Assembly: GCA_936450465.1 (NCBI GenBank)
Contig: OW388292.1
Coordinates: forward strand, 26,008,652-26,072,651
Length of the DNA stretch: 64,000 bases
Direction of reading: 5' to 3'
Origin: Gibbula magus
Lineage: Eukaryota; Mollusca; Gastropoda; Trochida; Trochidae
A program made the position numbers and the translations under genes. Below, piece by piece: positions 24,301-39,800 of the stretch; the first letter of the stretch is position 1, and the number at the start of each line of letters is the position of its first letter. Under the pieces are notes generated by a model. It did no database searches and was not told the DNA's origin. It saw nothing but the letters and a program-made list of their open reading frames with translations.

Positions 24301-27300
24301 TATGTTTATACCATTGTTAGCTCCCTATTATGTCGGTGTACATCCGTTCCTCGACCTGTCTCTGTACAATATGTTTATACCATTGCTAGCTCCCTATTAT
24401 GTCGGTGTACATCCGTTCCTCGTCCTGTCTCTGTACAATATGTTTATATCATTGCTAGCTCCCTAGTATGTCGGTGTACATCCGTTCCTCGTCCTGTCTC
24501 TGTACAATATGTTTATACCATTGCTAGCTCCCTATTATGTCGGTGTACATCCGTTCCTCGTCCTGTCTCTGTACAATATGTTTATATCATTGCTAGCTCC
24601 CTATTATGTCGGTGTACATCCGTTCCTCGTCCTGTCTCTGTACAATATGTTTATACCGTTGCTAGCTCCCTATTATGTCGGTGTACATCCGTTCCTCGTC
24701 CTGTCTCTGTACAATATGTTTATACCATTGCTAGCTCCCTATTATGTCGGTGTACATCCGTTCCTCGTCCTGTCTCTGTACAATATGTTTATACCGTTGC
24801 TAGCTCCCTATTATGTCGGTGTACATCCGTTCCTCGTCCTGTCTCTGTACAATATGTTTATACCGTTGCTAACTCCCTATTATGTCGGTGTACATCCGTT
24901 CCTCGTCCTGTCTCTGTACAATATGTTTATACCATCGCTAGCTCCCTATTATGTCGGTGTACATCCGTTCCTCGTCCTGTCTCTGTACAATATGTTTATA
25001 CCGTTGCTAACTCCCTATTATGTCGGTGTACATCCGTTCCTCGTCCTGTCTCTGTACAATATGTTTATACCGTTGCTAACTCCCTATTATGTCGGTGTAC
25101 ATCCGTTCCTCGTCCTGTCTCTGTACAATATGTTTATATCATTGCTAACTCCCTATTATGTCGGTGTACATCCGTTCCTCGTCCTGTCTCTGTACAATAT
25201 GTTTATACCATCGCTAGCTCCCTATTATGTCGGTGTACATCCGTTCCTCGTCCTGTCTCTGTACAATATGTTTATACCGTTGCTAACTCCCTATTATGTC
25301 GGTGTACATCCGTTCCTCGTCCTGTCTCTGTACAATATGTTTATACCATTGCTAGCTCCTTATTATGTCGGTGTACATCCGTTCCTCGACCTGTCTCTGT
25401 ACAACATGTTTATACCATTGCTAGCTCCCTATTATGTCGGTGTACATCCGTTCCTCGTCCTGTCTCTGTACAATATGTTTATACCATTGCTAGCTCCCTA
25501 TTATGTCGGTGTACATCCGTTCCTCGACCTGTCTCTGTACAATATGTTTATACCATTGCTAGCTCCCTATTATGTCGGTGTACATCCGTTCCTCGTCCTG
25601 TCTCTGTACAATATGTTTATATCATTGCTAGCTCCCTATTATGTCGGTGTACATCCGTTCCTCGTCCTGTCTCTGTACAATATGTTTATACCATTGCTAG
25701 CTCCCTATTATGTCGGTGTACATCCGTTCCTCGTCCTGTCTCTGTACAATATGTTTATATCATTGCTAGCTCCCTATTATGTCGGTGTACATCCGTTCCT
25801 CGTCCTGTCTCTGTACAATATGTTTATACCGTTGCTAGCTCCCTATTATGTCGGTGTACATCCGTTCCTCGTCCTGTCTCTGTACAATATGTTTATACCA
25901 TTGCTAGCTCCCTATTATGTCGGTGTACATCCGTTCCTCGTCCTGTCTCTGTACAATATGTTTATACCGTTGCTAGCTCCCTATTATGTCGGTGTACATC
26001 CGTTCCTCGTCCTGTCTCTGTACAATATGTTTATACCGTTGCTAACTCCCTATTATGTCGGTGTACATCCGTTCCTCGTCCTGTCTCTGTACAATATGTT
26101 TATACCATCGCTAGCTCCCTATTATGTCGGTGTACATCCGTTCCTCGTCCTGTCTCTGTACAATATGTTTATACCATTGCTAGCTCCCTATTATGTCGGT
26201 GTACATCCGTTCCTCGTCCTGTCTCTGTACAATATGTTTATACCGTTGGTAACTCCCTATTATGTCGGTGTACATCCGTTCCTCGTCCTGTCTCTGTACA
26301 ATATGTTTATATCATTGCTAACTCCCTATTATGTCGGTGTACATCCGTTCCTCGTCCTGTCTCTGTACAATATGTTTATACCATTGCTAGCTCCTTATTA
26401 TGTCGGTGTACATCCGTTCCTCGACCTGTCTCTGTACAACATGTTTATACCATTGCTAGCTCCCTATTATGTCGGTGTACATCCGTTCCTCGTCCTGTCT
26501 CTGTACAATATGTTTATACCATTGCTAGCTCCCTATTATGTCGGTGTACATCCGTTCCTCGACCTGTCTCTGTACAATATGTTTATACCATTGCTAGCTC
26601 CCTATTATGTCGGTGTACATCCGTTCCTCGTCCTGTCTCTGTACAATATGTTTATATCATTGCTAGCTCCCTATTATGTCGGTGTACATCCGTTCCTCGT
26701 CCTGTCTCTGTACAATATGTTTATACCATTGCTAGCTCCCTATTATGTCGGTGTACATCCGTTCCTCGTCCTGTCTCTGTACAATATGTTTATATCATTG
26801 CTAGCTCCCTATTATGTCGGTGTACATCCGTTCCTCGTCCTGTCTCTGTACAATATGTTCATACCGTTTCTAGCTCCCTATTATGTCGGTGTACATCCGT
26901 TCCTCGTCCTGTCTCTGTACAATATGTTTATACCATTGCTAGCTCCCTATTATGTCGGTGTACATCCGTTCCTCGTCCTGTCTCTGTACAATATGTTTAT
27001 ACCGTTGCTAGCTCCCTATTATGTCGGTGTACATCCGTTCCTCGTCCTGTCTCTGTACAATATGTTTATACCGTTGCTAACTCCCTATTATGTCGGTGTA
27101 CATCCGTTCCTCGTCCTGTCTCTGTACAATATGTTTATACCATCGCTAGCTCCCTATTATGTCGGTGTACATCCGTTCCTCGTCCTGTCTCTGTACAATA
27201 TGTTAATACCGTTGGTAACTCCCTATTATGTCGGTGTACATCCGTTCCTCGTCCTGTCTCTGTACAATATGTTTATACCGTTGCTAACTCCCTATTATGT

Positions 27301-27415
27301 CGGTGTACATCCGTTCCTCGTCCTGTCTCTGTACAATATGTTTATATCATTGCTAACTCCCTATTATGTCGGTGTACATCCGTTCCTCGTCCTGTCTCTG
27401 TACAATATGTTTATA

Positions 27416-30400
27416 CCATCGCTAGCTCCCTATTATGTCGGTGTACATCCGTTCCTCGTCCTGTCTCTGTACAATATGTTTATACCGTTGCTAACTCCCT
27501 ATTATGTCGGTGTACATCCGTTCCTCGTCCTGTCTCTGTACAATATGTTTATACCGTTGCTAACTCCCTATTATGTCGGTGTAAATCCGTTCCTCGTCCT
27601 GTCTCTGTACAATATGTTTATACCATTGCTAGCTCCCTATTATGTCGGTGTACATCCGTTCCTCGACCTGTCTCTGTACAATATGTTTATACCGTTGCTA
27701 ACTCCCTATTATGTCGGTGTACATCCGTTCCTCGTCCTGTCTCTGTACAATATGTTTATACCGTTGCGAACTCCCTATTATGTCGGTGTACATCCGTTCC
27801 TCGTCCTGTCTCTGTACAATATGTTTATACCGTTGCTAACTCCCTATTATGTCGGTGTACATCCGTTCCTCGTCCTGTCTCTGTACAATATGTTTATACC
27901 ATTGCTAGCTCCCTATTATGTCGGTGTACATCCGTTCCTCGTCCTGTCTCTGTACAACAAGTTTATACCATCGCTAGCTCCCTATTATGTCGGTGTACAT
28001 CCGTTCCTCGTCCTGTCTCTGTACAATATGTTTATACCATTGCTAGCTCCCTATTATGTCGGTGTACATCCGTTCCTCGTCCTGTCTCTGTACAATATGT
28101 TTATACCATTGCTAGCTCCCTATTATGTCGGTGTACATCCGTTCCTCGTCCTGTCTCTGTACAATATGTTTATACCGTTGCTAGCTCCCTATTATGTCTG
28201 TGTACATCCGTTCCTCGTCCTGTCTCTGTACAATATGTTTATACCGTTGCTAGCTCCCTATTATGTCGGTGTACATCCGTTCCTCGTCCTGTCTCTGTAC
28301 AATATGTTTATACCGTTGCTAGCTCCCTATTATGTCGGTGTACATCCGTTCCTCGTCCTGTCTCTGTACAATATGTTTATACCGTTGCTAACTCCCTATT
28401 ATGTCGGTGTACATCCGTTCCTCGTCCTGTCTCTGTACAATATGTTTATACCATCGCTAGCTCCCTATTATGTCGGTGTACATCCGTTCCTCGTCCTGTC
28501 TCTGTACAATATGTTTATACCGTTGCTAACTCCCTATTATGTCGGTGTACATCCGTTCCTCGTCCTGTCTCTGTACAATATGTTTATACCGTTGCTAACT
28601 CCCTATTATGTCGGTGTACATCCGTTCCTCGTCCTGTCTCTGTACAATATGTTTATATCATTGCTAACTCCCTATTATGTCGGTGTACATCCGTTCCTCG
28701 TCCTGTCTCTTTACAATATGTTTATACCATCGCTAGCTCCCTATTATGTCGGTGTACATCCGTTCCTCGTCCTGTCTCTGTACAATATGTTTATACCGTT
28801 GCTAACTCCCTATTATGTCGGTGTACATCCGTTCCTCGTCCTGTCTCTGTACGTCAATATGTTTATACCGTTGCTAACTCCCTATTATGTCGATGTACAT
28901 CCGTTCCTCGTCCTGTCTCTGTACAATATGTTTATACCATTGCTAGCTCCCTATTATGTCGGTGTACATCCGTTCCTCGACCTGTCTCTGTACAATATGT
29001 TTATACCGTTGCTAACTCCCTATTATGTCGGTGTACATCCGTTCCTCGTCCTGTCTCTGTACAATATGTTTATACCGTTGCTAACTCCCTATTATGTCGG
29101 TGTACATCCGTTCCTCGTCCTGTCTCTGTACAATATGTTCATACCGTTGCTAACTCCCTATTATGTCGGTGTACATCCGTTCCTCGTCCTGTCTCTGTAC
29201 AATATGTTTATACCATTGCTAGCTCCCTATTATGTCGGTGTACATCCGTTCCTCGTCCTGTCTCTGTACAACATGTTTATACCATCGCTAGCTCCCTATT
29301 ATGTCGGTGTACATCCGTTCCTCGTCCTGTCTCTGTACACTATGTTTATACCATCGCTAGCTCCCTATTATGTCGGTGTACATCCGTTCCTCGTCCTGTC
29401 TCTGTACAATATGTTTATATCATTGCTAGCTCCCTATTATGTCGGTGTATATCCGTTCCTCGTCCTGTCTCTGTACAATATGTTTATATCATTGCTAGCT
29501 CCCTATTATGTCGGTGTACATCCGTTCCTCGTCCTGTCTCTGTACAATATGTTTATACCATCGCTAGCTCCCTATTATGTCGGTGTACATCCGTTCCTCG
29601 TCCTGTCTCTGTACAACATGTTTATACCATCGCTAGCTCCCTATTATGTCGGTGTACATCCGTTCCTCGTCCTGTCTCTGTACAATATGTTTATACCATC
29701 GCTAGCTCCCTATTATGTCGGTGTACATCCGTTCCTCGTCCTGTCTCTGTACAATATGTTTATACCATCGCTAGCTCCCTATTATGTCGGTGTACATCCG
29801 TTCCTCGTCCTGTCTCTGTACAATATGTTTATACCGTCGCTAGCTCCCTATTATGTCGGTGTACATCCGTTCCTCGTCCTGTCTCTGTACAATATGTTTA
29901 TACCGTTGCTAGCTCCCTATTATGTCGGTGTACATCCGTTCCTCGTCCTGTCTCTGTACAATATGTTTATACCGTTGCTAACTCCCTATTATGTCGGTGT
30001 ACATCCGTTCCTCGTCCTGTCTCTGTACAATATGTTTATACCGTTGCTAACTCCCTATTATGTCGGTGTACATCCGTTCCTCGTCCTGTCTCTGTACAAT
30101 ATGTTTATATCATTGCTAACTCCCTATTATGTCGGTGTACATCCGTTCCTCGTCCTGTCTCTGTACAATATGTTTATACCATCGCTAGCTCCCTATTATG
30201 TCGGTGTACATCCGTTCCTCGTCCTGTCTCTGTACAATATGTTTATACCGTTGCTAACTCCCTATTATGTCGGTGAAAATCCGTTCCTCGTCCTGTCTCT
30301 GTACGTCAATATGTTTATACCGTTGCTAACTCCCTATTATGTCGATGTACATCCGTTCCTCGTCCTGTCTCTGTACAATATGTTTATACCATTGCTAGCT

Positions 30401-30830
30401 CCCTATTATGTCGGTGTACATCCGTTCCTCGACCTGTCTCTGTACAATATGTTTATACCGTTGCTAACTCCCTATTATGTCGGTGTACATCCGTTCCTCG
30501 TCCTGTCTCTGTACAATATGTTTATACCGTTGCTAACTCCCTATTATGTCGGTGTACATCCGTTCCTCGTCCTGTCTCTGTACAATATGTTTATACCGTT
30601 GCTAACTCCCTATTATGTCGGTGTACATCCGTTCCTCGTCCTGTCTCTGTACAATATGTTTATACCATTGCTAGCTCCCTATTATGTCGGTGTACATCCG
30701 TTCCTCGTCCTGTCTCTGTACAACATGTTTATACCATCGATAGCTCCCTATTATGTCGGTGTACATCCGTTAGTCGTCCTGTCTCTGTACACTATGTTTA
30801 TACCATCGCTAGCTCCCTATTATGTCGGTG
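27416..30830 (+). repeat. Higher-order duplication of 21 monomers inside the 69-bp array
   Basis: The in-frame GTC insertion at 28,852 and the nearby CGATGTAC variant at 28,891 both recur 1,452 bp downstream (30,304 and 30,343), that is 21 x 69 + 3. The flanking variant order also agrees, so this is a duplicated multi-monomer block. Outer limits are approximate. Confidence 0.8.
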
Positions 30831-33800
30831 TACATCCGTTCCTCGTCCTGTCTCTGTACAATATGTTTATATCATTGCTAGCTCCCTATTATGTCGGTGT
30901 ATATCCGTTCCTCGTCCTGTCTCTGTACAATATGTTTATATCATTGCTAGCTCCCTATTATGTCGGTGTACATCCGTTCCTCGTCCTGTCTCTGTACATT
31001 ATGTTTATACCATCGCTAGCTCCCTATTATGTCGGTGTACATCCGTTCCTCGTCCTGTCTCTGTACAACATGTTTATACCATCGCTAGCTCCCTATTATG
31101 TCGGTGTACATCCGTTCCTCGTCCTGTCTCTGTACAATATGTTTATACCATCGCTAGCTCCCTATTATGTCGGTGTACATCCGTTCCTCGTCCTGTCTCT
31201 GTACAATATGTTTATACCATCGCTAGCTCCCTATTATGTCGGTGTACATCCGTTCCTCGTCCTGTCTCTGTACAATATGTTTATACCATCGCTAGCTCCC
31301 TATTATGTCGGTGTACATCCGTTCCTCGTCCTGTCTCTGTACAACATGTTTATACCATTGCTAGCTCCCTATTATGTCGGTGTACATCCGTTCCTCGTCC
31401 TGTCTCTGTACAATATGTTTATACCATCGCTAGCTCCCTATTATGTCGGTGTACATCCGTTCCTCGTCCTGTCTCTGTACAATATGTTTATACCATCGCT
31501 AGCTCCCTATTATGTCGGTGTACATCCGTTCCTCGTCCTGTCTCTGTACAATATGTTTATACCATCGCTAGCTCCCTATTATGTCGGTGTACATCCGTTC
31601 CTCGTCCTGTCTCTGTACAACATGTTTATACCATCGCTAGCTCCCTATTATGTCGGTGTACATCCGTTCCTCGTCCTGTCTCTGTACACTATGTTTATAC
31701 CATCGCTAGCTCCCTATTATGTCGGTGTACATCCGTTCCTCGTCCTGTCTCTGTACAATATGTTTATACCGTTGCTAGCTCCCTATTATGTCGGTGTACA
31801 TCCGTTCCTCGTCCTGTCTCTGTACAATATGTTTATACCGTTGCTAGCTCCCTATTATGTCGGTGTACATCCGTTCCTCGTCCTGTCTCTGTACAATATG
31901 TTTATATCATTGCTAGCTCCCTATTATGTCGGTGTACATCCGTTTCTCGTCCTGTCTCTGTACAATATGTTTATACCATCGCTAGCTCCCTATTATGTCG
32001 GTGTACATCCGTTCCTCGTCCTGTCTCTGTACAACATGTTTATACCATCGCTAGCTCCCTATTATGTCGGTGTACATCCGTTCCTCGTCCTGTCTCTGTA
32101 CAACATGTTTATACCATCGCTAGCTCCCTATTATGTCGGTGTACATCCGTTCCTCGTCCTGTCTCTGTACACTATGTTTATACCATCGCTAGCTCCCTAT
32201 TATGTCGGTGTACATCCGTTCCTCGTCCTGTCTCTGTACAATATGTTTATACCGTTGCTAGCTCCCTATTATGTCGGTGTACATCCGTTCCTCGTCCTGT
32301 CTCTGTACAATATGTTTATACCGTTGCTAGCTCCCTATTATGTCGGTGTACATCCGTTCCTCGTCCTGTCTCTGTACAATATGTTTATATCATTGCTAGC
32401 TCCCTATTATGTCGGTGTACATCCGTTTCTCGTCCTGTCTCTGTACAATATGTTTATACCATCGCTAGCTCCCTATTATGTCGGTGTACATCCGTTCCTC
32501 GTCCTGTCTCTGTACAACATGTTTATACCATCGCTAGCTCCCTATTATGTCGGTGTACATCCGTTCCTCGTCCTGTCTCTGTACAATATGTTTATACCAT
32601 CGCTAGCTCCCTATTATGTCGGTGTACATCCGTTCCTCGTCCTGTCTCTGTACAATATGTTTATACCATCGCTAGCTCCCTATTATGTCGGTGTACATCC
32701 GTTCCTCGTCCTGTCTCTTTACAATATGTTTATACCATCGCTAGCTCCCTATTATGTCGGTGTACATCCGTTCCTCGTCCTGTCTCTGTACAACATGTTT
32801 ATACCATCGCTAGCTCCCTATTATGTCGGTGTACATCCGTTCCTCGTCCTGTCTCTGTACAATATGTTTATACCATCGCTAGCTCCCTATTATGTCGGTG
32901 TACATCCGTTCCTCGTCCTGTCTCTGTACAATATGTTTATACCATCGCTAGCTCCCTATTATGTCGGTGTACATCCGTTCCTCGTCCTGTCTCTGTACAA
33001 CATGTTTATACCATCGCTAGCTCCCTATTATGTCGGTGTACATCCGTTCCTCGTCCTGTCTCTGTACACTATGTTTATACCATCGCTAGCTCCCTATTAT
33101 GTCGGTGTACATCCGTTCCTCGTCCTGTCTCTGTACAATATGTTTATACCGTTGCTAGCTCCCTATTATGTCGGTGTACATCCGTTCCTCGTCCTGTCTC
33201 TGTACAATATGTTTATACCGTTGCTAGCTCCCTATTATGTCGGTGTACATCCGTTCCTCGTCCTGTCTCTGTACAATATGTTTATATCATTGCTAGCTCC
33301 CTATTATGTCGGTGTACATCCGTTTCTCGTCCTGTCTCTGTACAATATGTTTATACCATCGCTAGCTCCCTATTATGTCGGTGTACATCCGTTCCTCGTC
33401 CTGTCTCTGTACAACATGTTTATACCATCGCTAGCTCCCTATTATGTCGGTGTACATCCGTTCCTCGTCCTGTCTCTGTACAATATGTTTATACCATCGC
33501 TAGCTCCCTATTATGTCGGTGTACATCCGTTCCTCGTCCTGTCTCTGTACGATATGTTTATACCATCGCTAGCTCCCTATTATGTCGGTGTACATCCGTT
33601 CCTCGTCCTGTCTCTGTACGATATGTTTATACCATCGCTAGCTCCCTATTATGTCGGTGTACATCCGTTCCTCGTCCTGTCTCTGTACAACATGTTTATA
33701 CCATCGCTAGCTCCCTATTATGTCGGTGTACATCCGTTCCTCGTCCTGTCTCTGTACAATATGTTTATACCATCGCTAGCTCCCTATTATGTCGGTGTAC

Positions 33801-36800
33801 ATCCGTTCCTCGTCCTGTCTCTGTACGATATGTTTATACCATCGCTAGCTCCCTATTATGTCGGTGTACATCCGTTCCTCGTCCTGTCTCTGTACAATAT
33901 GTTTATACCATCGCTAGCTCCCTATTATGTCGGTGTACATCCGTTCCTCGTCCTGTCTCTGTACAATATGTTTATACCATCGCTAGCTCCCTATTATGTC
34001 GGTGTACATCCGTTCCTCGTCCTGTCTCTGTACAACATGTTTATACCATCGCTAGCTCCCTATTATGTCGGTGTACATCCGTTCCTCGTCCTGTCTCTGT
34101 ACAACATGTTTATATCATTGCTAGCTCCCTATTATGTCGGTGTACATCCGTTCCTCGTCCTGTCTCTGTACAATATGTTTATACCATTGCTAGCTCCCTA
34201 TTATGTCGGTGTACATCCGTTCCTCGTCCTGTCTCTGTAAAATATGTTTATATCATTGCTAGCTCCCTATTATGTCGGTGTATATCCGTTCCTCGTCCTG
34301 TCTCTGTACAATATGTTTATACCATCGCTAGCTCCCTATTATGTCGGTGTACATCCGTTCCTCGTCCTGTCTCTGTACAATATGTTTATACCATCGCTAG
34401 CTCCCTATTATGTCGGTGTACATCCGTTCCTCGTCCTGTCTCTGTACAATATGTTTATACCATCGCTAGCTCCCTATTATGTCGGTGTACATCCGTTCCT
34501 CGTCCTGTCTCTGTACAACATGTTTATACCATCGCTAGCTCCCTATTATGTCGGTGTACATCCGTTCCTCGTCCTGTCTGTGTACACTATGTTTATACCA
34601 TCGCTAGCTCCCTATTATGTCGGTGTACATCCGTTCCTCGTCCTGTCTCTGTACAATATGTTTATACCGTTGCTAGCTCCCTTTTATGTCGGTGTACATC
34701 CGCTCCTCGTCCTGTCTCTGTACAATATGTTTATACCATTGCTAGCTCCCTATTATGTCGGTGTACATCCGTTCCTCGTCCTGTCTCTGTACAATATGTT
34801 TATATCATTGCTAGCTCCCTATTATGTCGGTGTACATCCGTTCCTCGTCCTGTCTCTGTACAATATGTTTATACCATCGCTAGCTCCCTATTATGTCGGT
34901 GTACATCCGTTCCTCGTCCTGTCTCTGTACAACATGTTTATACCATCGCTAGCTCCCTATTATGTCGGTGTACATCCGTTCCTCGTCGTGTCTCTGTACA
35001 ATATGTTTATACCATCGCTAGCTCCCTATTATGTCGGTGTACATCCGTTCCTCGTCCTGTCTCTGTACAATATGTTTATACCATCGCTAGCTCCCTATTA
35101 TGTCGGTGTACATCCGTTCCTCGTCCTGTCTCTGTACAATATGTTTATACCATCGCTAGCTCCCTATTATGTCGGTGTACATCCGTTCCTCGTCCTGTCT
35201 CTGTACAATATGTTTATACCATCGCTAGCTCCCTATTATGTCGGTGTACATCCGTTCCTCGTCCTGTCTCTGTACAACATGTTTATACCATCGCTAGCTC
35301 CCTATTATGTCGGTGTACATCCGTTCCTCGTCCTGTCTCTGTACAACATGTTTATATCATTGCTAGCTCCCTATTATGTCGGTGTACATCCGTTCCTCGT
35401 CCTGTCTCTGTACAATATGTTTATACCATTGCTAGCTCCCTATTATGTCGGTGTACATCCGTTCCTCGTCCTGTCTCTGTACACTATGTTTATATCATTG
35501 CTAGCTCCCTATTACGTCGGTGTACATCCGTTCCTCGTCCTGTCTCTGTACAATATGTTTATATCATTGCTAGCTCCCTATTATGTCGGTGTACATCCGT
35601 TCCTCGTCCTGTCTCTGTACAATATGTTTATACCATTGCTAACTCCCTATTATGTCGGTGTACATCCGTTCCTCGTCCTGTCTCTGTACAATATGTTTAT
35701 ACCGTTGCTAGCTCCCTATTATGTCGGTGTACATCCGTTCCTCGTCCTGTCTCTGTACAATATGTTTATACCATTGCTAGCTCCCTATTATGTCGGTGTA
35801 CATCCGTTCCTCGTCCTGTCTCTGTACAATATGTTTATATCATTGCTAGCTCCCTATTTTGTCGGTGTACATCCGTTCCTCGTCCTGTCTCTGTACAATA
35901 TGTTTATACCGTTGCTAACTCCCTATTATGTCGGTGTACATCCGTTCCTCGTCCTGTCTCTGTACAACATGTTTATACCATCGCTAGCTCCCTATTATGT
36001 CGGTGTACATCCGTTCCTCGTCCTGTCTCTGTACAATATGTTTATACCATCGCTAGCTCCCTATTATGTCGGTGTACATCCGTTCCTCGTCCTGTCTCTG
36101 TACAACATGTTTATACCGTTGCTAACTCCCTATTATGTCGGTGTACATCCGTTCCTCGTCCTGTCTCTGTACAATATGTTTATATCATTGCTAGCTCCCT
36201 ATTATGTCGGTGTACATCCGTTCCTCGTCCTGTCTCTGTACAATATGTTTATACCATCGCTAGCTCCCTATTATGTCGGTGTACATCCGTTCCTCGTCCT
36301 GTCTCTGTACAACATGTTTATACCGTTGCTAACTCCCTATTATGTCGGTGTACATCCGTTCCTCGTCCTGTCTCTGTACAATATGCTTATACCATTGCTA
36401 GCTCCCTATTATGTCGGTGTACATCCGTTCCTCGTCCTGTCTCTGTACACTATGTTTATATCATTGCTAGCTCCCTATTATGTCGGTGTACATCCGTTCC
36501 TCGTCCTGTCTCTGTACAATATGTTTATATCATTGCTAGCTCCCTATTATGTCGGTGTACATCCGTTCCTCGTCCTGTCTCTGTACAATATGTTTATACC
36601 ATTGCTAACTCCCCATTATGTCGGTGTACATCCGTTCCTCGTCCTGTCTCTGTACAATATGTTTATACCGTTGCTAGCTCCCTATTATGTCGGTGTACAT
36701 CCGTTCCTCGTCCTGTCTCTGTACAATATGTTTATACCATTGCTAGCTCCCTATTATGTCGGTGTACATCCGTTCCTCGTCCTGTCTCTGTACAATATGT

Positions 36801-39800
36801 TTATATCATTGCTAGCTCCCTATTATGTCGGTGTACATCCGTTCCTCGTCCTGTCTCTGTACAATATGTTTATACCGTTGCTAACTCCCTATTATGTCGG
36901 TGTACATCCGTTCCTCGTCCTGTCTCTGTACAATATGTTTATACCATTGCTAGCTCCCTATTATGTCGGTGTACATCCGTTCCTCGTCCTGTCTCTGTAC
37001 AATATGTTTATACCGTTGCTAACTCCCTATTATGTCGGTGTACATCCGTTCCTCGTCCTGTCTCTGTACAATATGTTTATACCATTGCTAGCTCCCTATT
37101 ATGTCGGTGTACATCCGTTCCTCGTCCTGTCTCTGTACAATACGTTTATATCATTGCTAACTCCCTATTATGTCGGTGTACATCCGTTCCTCGTCCTGTC
37201 TCTGTACAATATGTTTATACCGTTGCTAGCTCCCTATTATGTCGGTGTACATCCGTTCCTCGTCCTGTCTCTGTACAATATGTTTATACCATCGCTAGCT
37301 CCCTATTATGTCGGTGTACATCCGTTCCTCGTCCTGTCTCTGTACAACATGTTTATACCATCGCTAGCTCCCTATTATGTCGGTGTACATCCGTTCCTCG
37401 TCCTGTCTCTGTACAACATGTTTATATCATTGCTAGCTCCCTATTATGTCGGTGTACATCCGTTCCTCGTCCTGTCTCTGTACAATATGTTTATACCATT
37501 GCTAGCTCCCTATTATGTCGGTGTACATCCGTTCCTCGTCATGTTTCTGTACACTATGTTTATATCATTGCTAGCTCCCTATTATGTCGGTGTACATCCG
37601 TTCCTCGTCCTGTCTCTGTACAATATGTTTATATCATTGCTAGCTCCCTATTATGTCGGTGTACATCCGTTCCTCGTCCTGTCTCTGTACAATATGTTTA
37701 TACCATTGCTAGCTCCCTATTATGTCGGTGTACATCCGTTCCTCGCCCTGTCTCTGTACATTATGTTTATATCATTGCTAACTCCCTATTATGTCGGTGT
37801 ACATCCGTTCCTCGTCCTGTCTCTGTACAATATGTTTATATCATTGCTAGCTCCCTATTATGTCGGTGTACATCCGTTCCTCGTCCTGTCTCTGTACAAT
37901 ATGTTTATACCATTGCTAGCTCCCTATTATGTCGGTGTACATCCGTTCCTCGTCCTGTCTCTGTACAATATGTTTATACCATCGCTAGCTCCCTATTATG
38001 TCGGTGTACATCCGTTCCTCGTCCTGTCTCTGTACAACATGTTTATACCGTTGCTAACTCCCTATTATGTCGGTGTACATCCGTTCCTCGTCCTGTCTCT
38101 GTACAATATGTTTATATCATTGCTAGCTCCCTATTATGTCGGTGTACATCCGTTCCTCGTCCTGTCTCTGTACAATATGTTTATACCATCGCTAGCTCCC
38201 TATTATGTCGGTGTACATCCGTTCCTCGTCCTGTCGCTGTACAACATGTTTATACCGTTGCTAACTCCCTATTATGTCGGTGTACATCCGTTCCTCGTCC
38301 TGTCTCTGTACAATATGTTTATATCATTGCTAGCTCCCTATTATGTCGGTGTACATCCGTTCCTCGTCCTGTCTCTGTACAATATGTTTATACCGTTGCT
38401 AACTCCCTATTTTGTCGGTGTACATCCGTTCCTCGTCCTGTCTCTGTACACTATGTTTATACCATTGCTAGCTCCCTATTATGTCGGTGTACATCCGTTC
38501 CTCGTCCTGTCTCTGTACAATATGTTTATACCATTGCTAGTTCCCTATTATGTCGGTGTACATCCGTTCCTCGTCCTGTCTCTGTACAACATGTTTATAC
38601 CATTGCTAGCTCCCTATTATGTCGGTGTACATCCGTTCCTCGTCCTGTCTCTGTACAATATGTTTATACCATTGCTAGCTCCTTATTATGTCGGTGTACA
38701 TCCGTTCCTCGTCCTGTCTCTGTACAATATGTTTATACCGTTGCTAGCTCCCTATCATGTCGGTGTACATCCGTTCCTCGTCCTGTCTCTGTACAATATG
38801 TTTATACCGTTGCTAACTCCCTATTATGTCGGTGTACATCCGTTCCTCGTCCTGTCTCTGTACAATATGTTTATACCATTGCTAGCTCCCTATTATGTCG
38901 GTGTACATCCGTTCCTCGTCCTGTCTCTGTACAATATGTTTATACCATTGCTAGCTCCCTATTATGTCGGTGTACATCCGTTCCTCGTCCTGTCTCTGTA
39001 CAATATGTTTATACCATCGCTAGCTCCCTATTATGTCGGTGTACATCCGTTCCTCGTCCTGTCTCTGTACAACATGTTTATACCGTTGCTAACTCCCTAT
39101 TATGTCGGTGTACATCCGTTCCTCGTCCTGTCTCTGTACAATATGTTTATATCATTGCTAGCTCCCTATTATGTCGGTGTACATCCGTTCCTCGTCCTGT
39201 CTCTGTACAATATGTTTATACCATCGCTAGCTCCCTATTATGTCGGTGTACATCCGTTCCTCGTCCTGTCGCTGTACAACATGTTTATACCGTTGCTAAC
39301 TCCCTATTATGTCGGTGTACATCCGTTCCTCGTCCTGTCTCTGTACAATATGTTTATATCATTGCTAGCTCCCTATTATGTCGGTGTACATCCGTTCCTC
39401 GTCCTGTCTCTGTACAATATGTTTATACCGTTGCTAACTCCCTATTATGTCGGTGTACATCCGTTCCTCGTCCTGTCTCTGTACACTATGTTTATACCAT
39501 TGCTAGCTCCCTATTATGTAAGTGTACATCCGTTCCTCGTCCTGTCTCTGTACAATATGTTTATACCATTGCTAGTTCCCTATTATGTCGGTGTACATCC
39601 GTTCCTCGTCCTGTCTCTGTACAACATGTTTATACCATTGCTAGCTCCCTATTATGTCGGTGTACATCCGTTCCTCGTCCTGTCTCTGTACAATATGTTT
39701 ATACCATTGCTAGCTCCTTATTATGTCGGTGTACATCCGTTCCTCGTCCTGTCTCTGTACAATATGTTTATACCGTTGCTAGCTCCCTATCATGTCGGTG

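Noticed and set aside
21350..24466. Open frame of 1,038 codons, starting at GTG
   Set aside because: It is the satellite read in one frame. The start is a non-ATG codon just outside the array and the period is a multiple of three.
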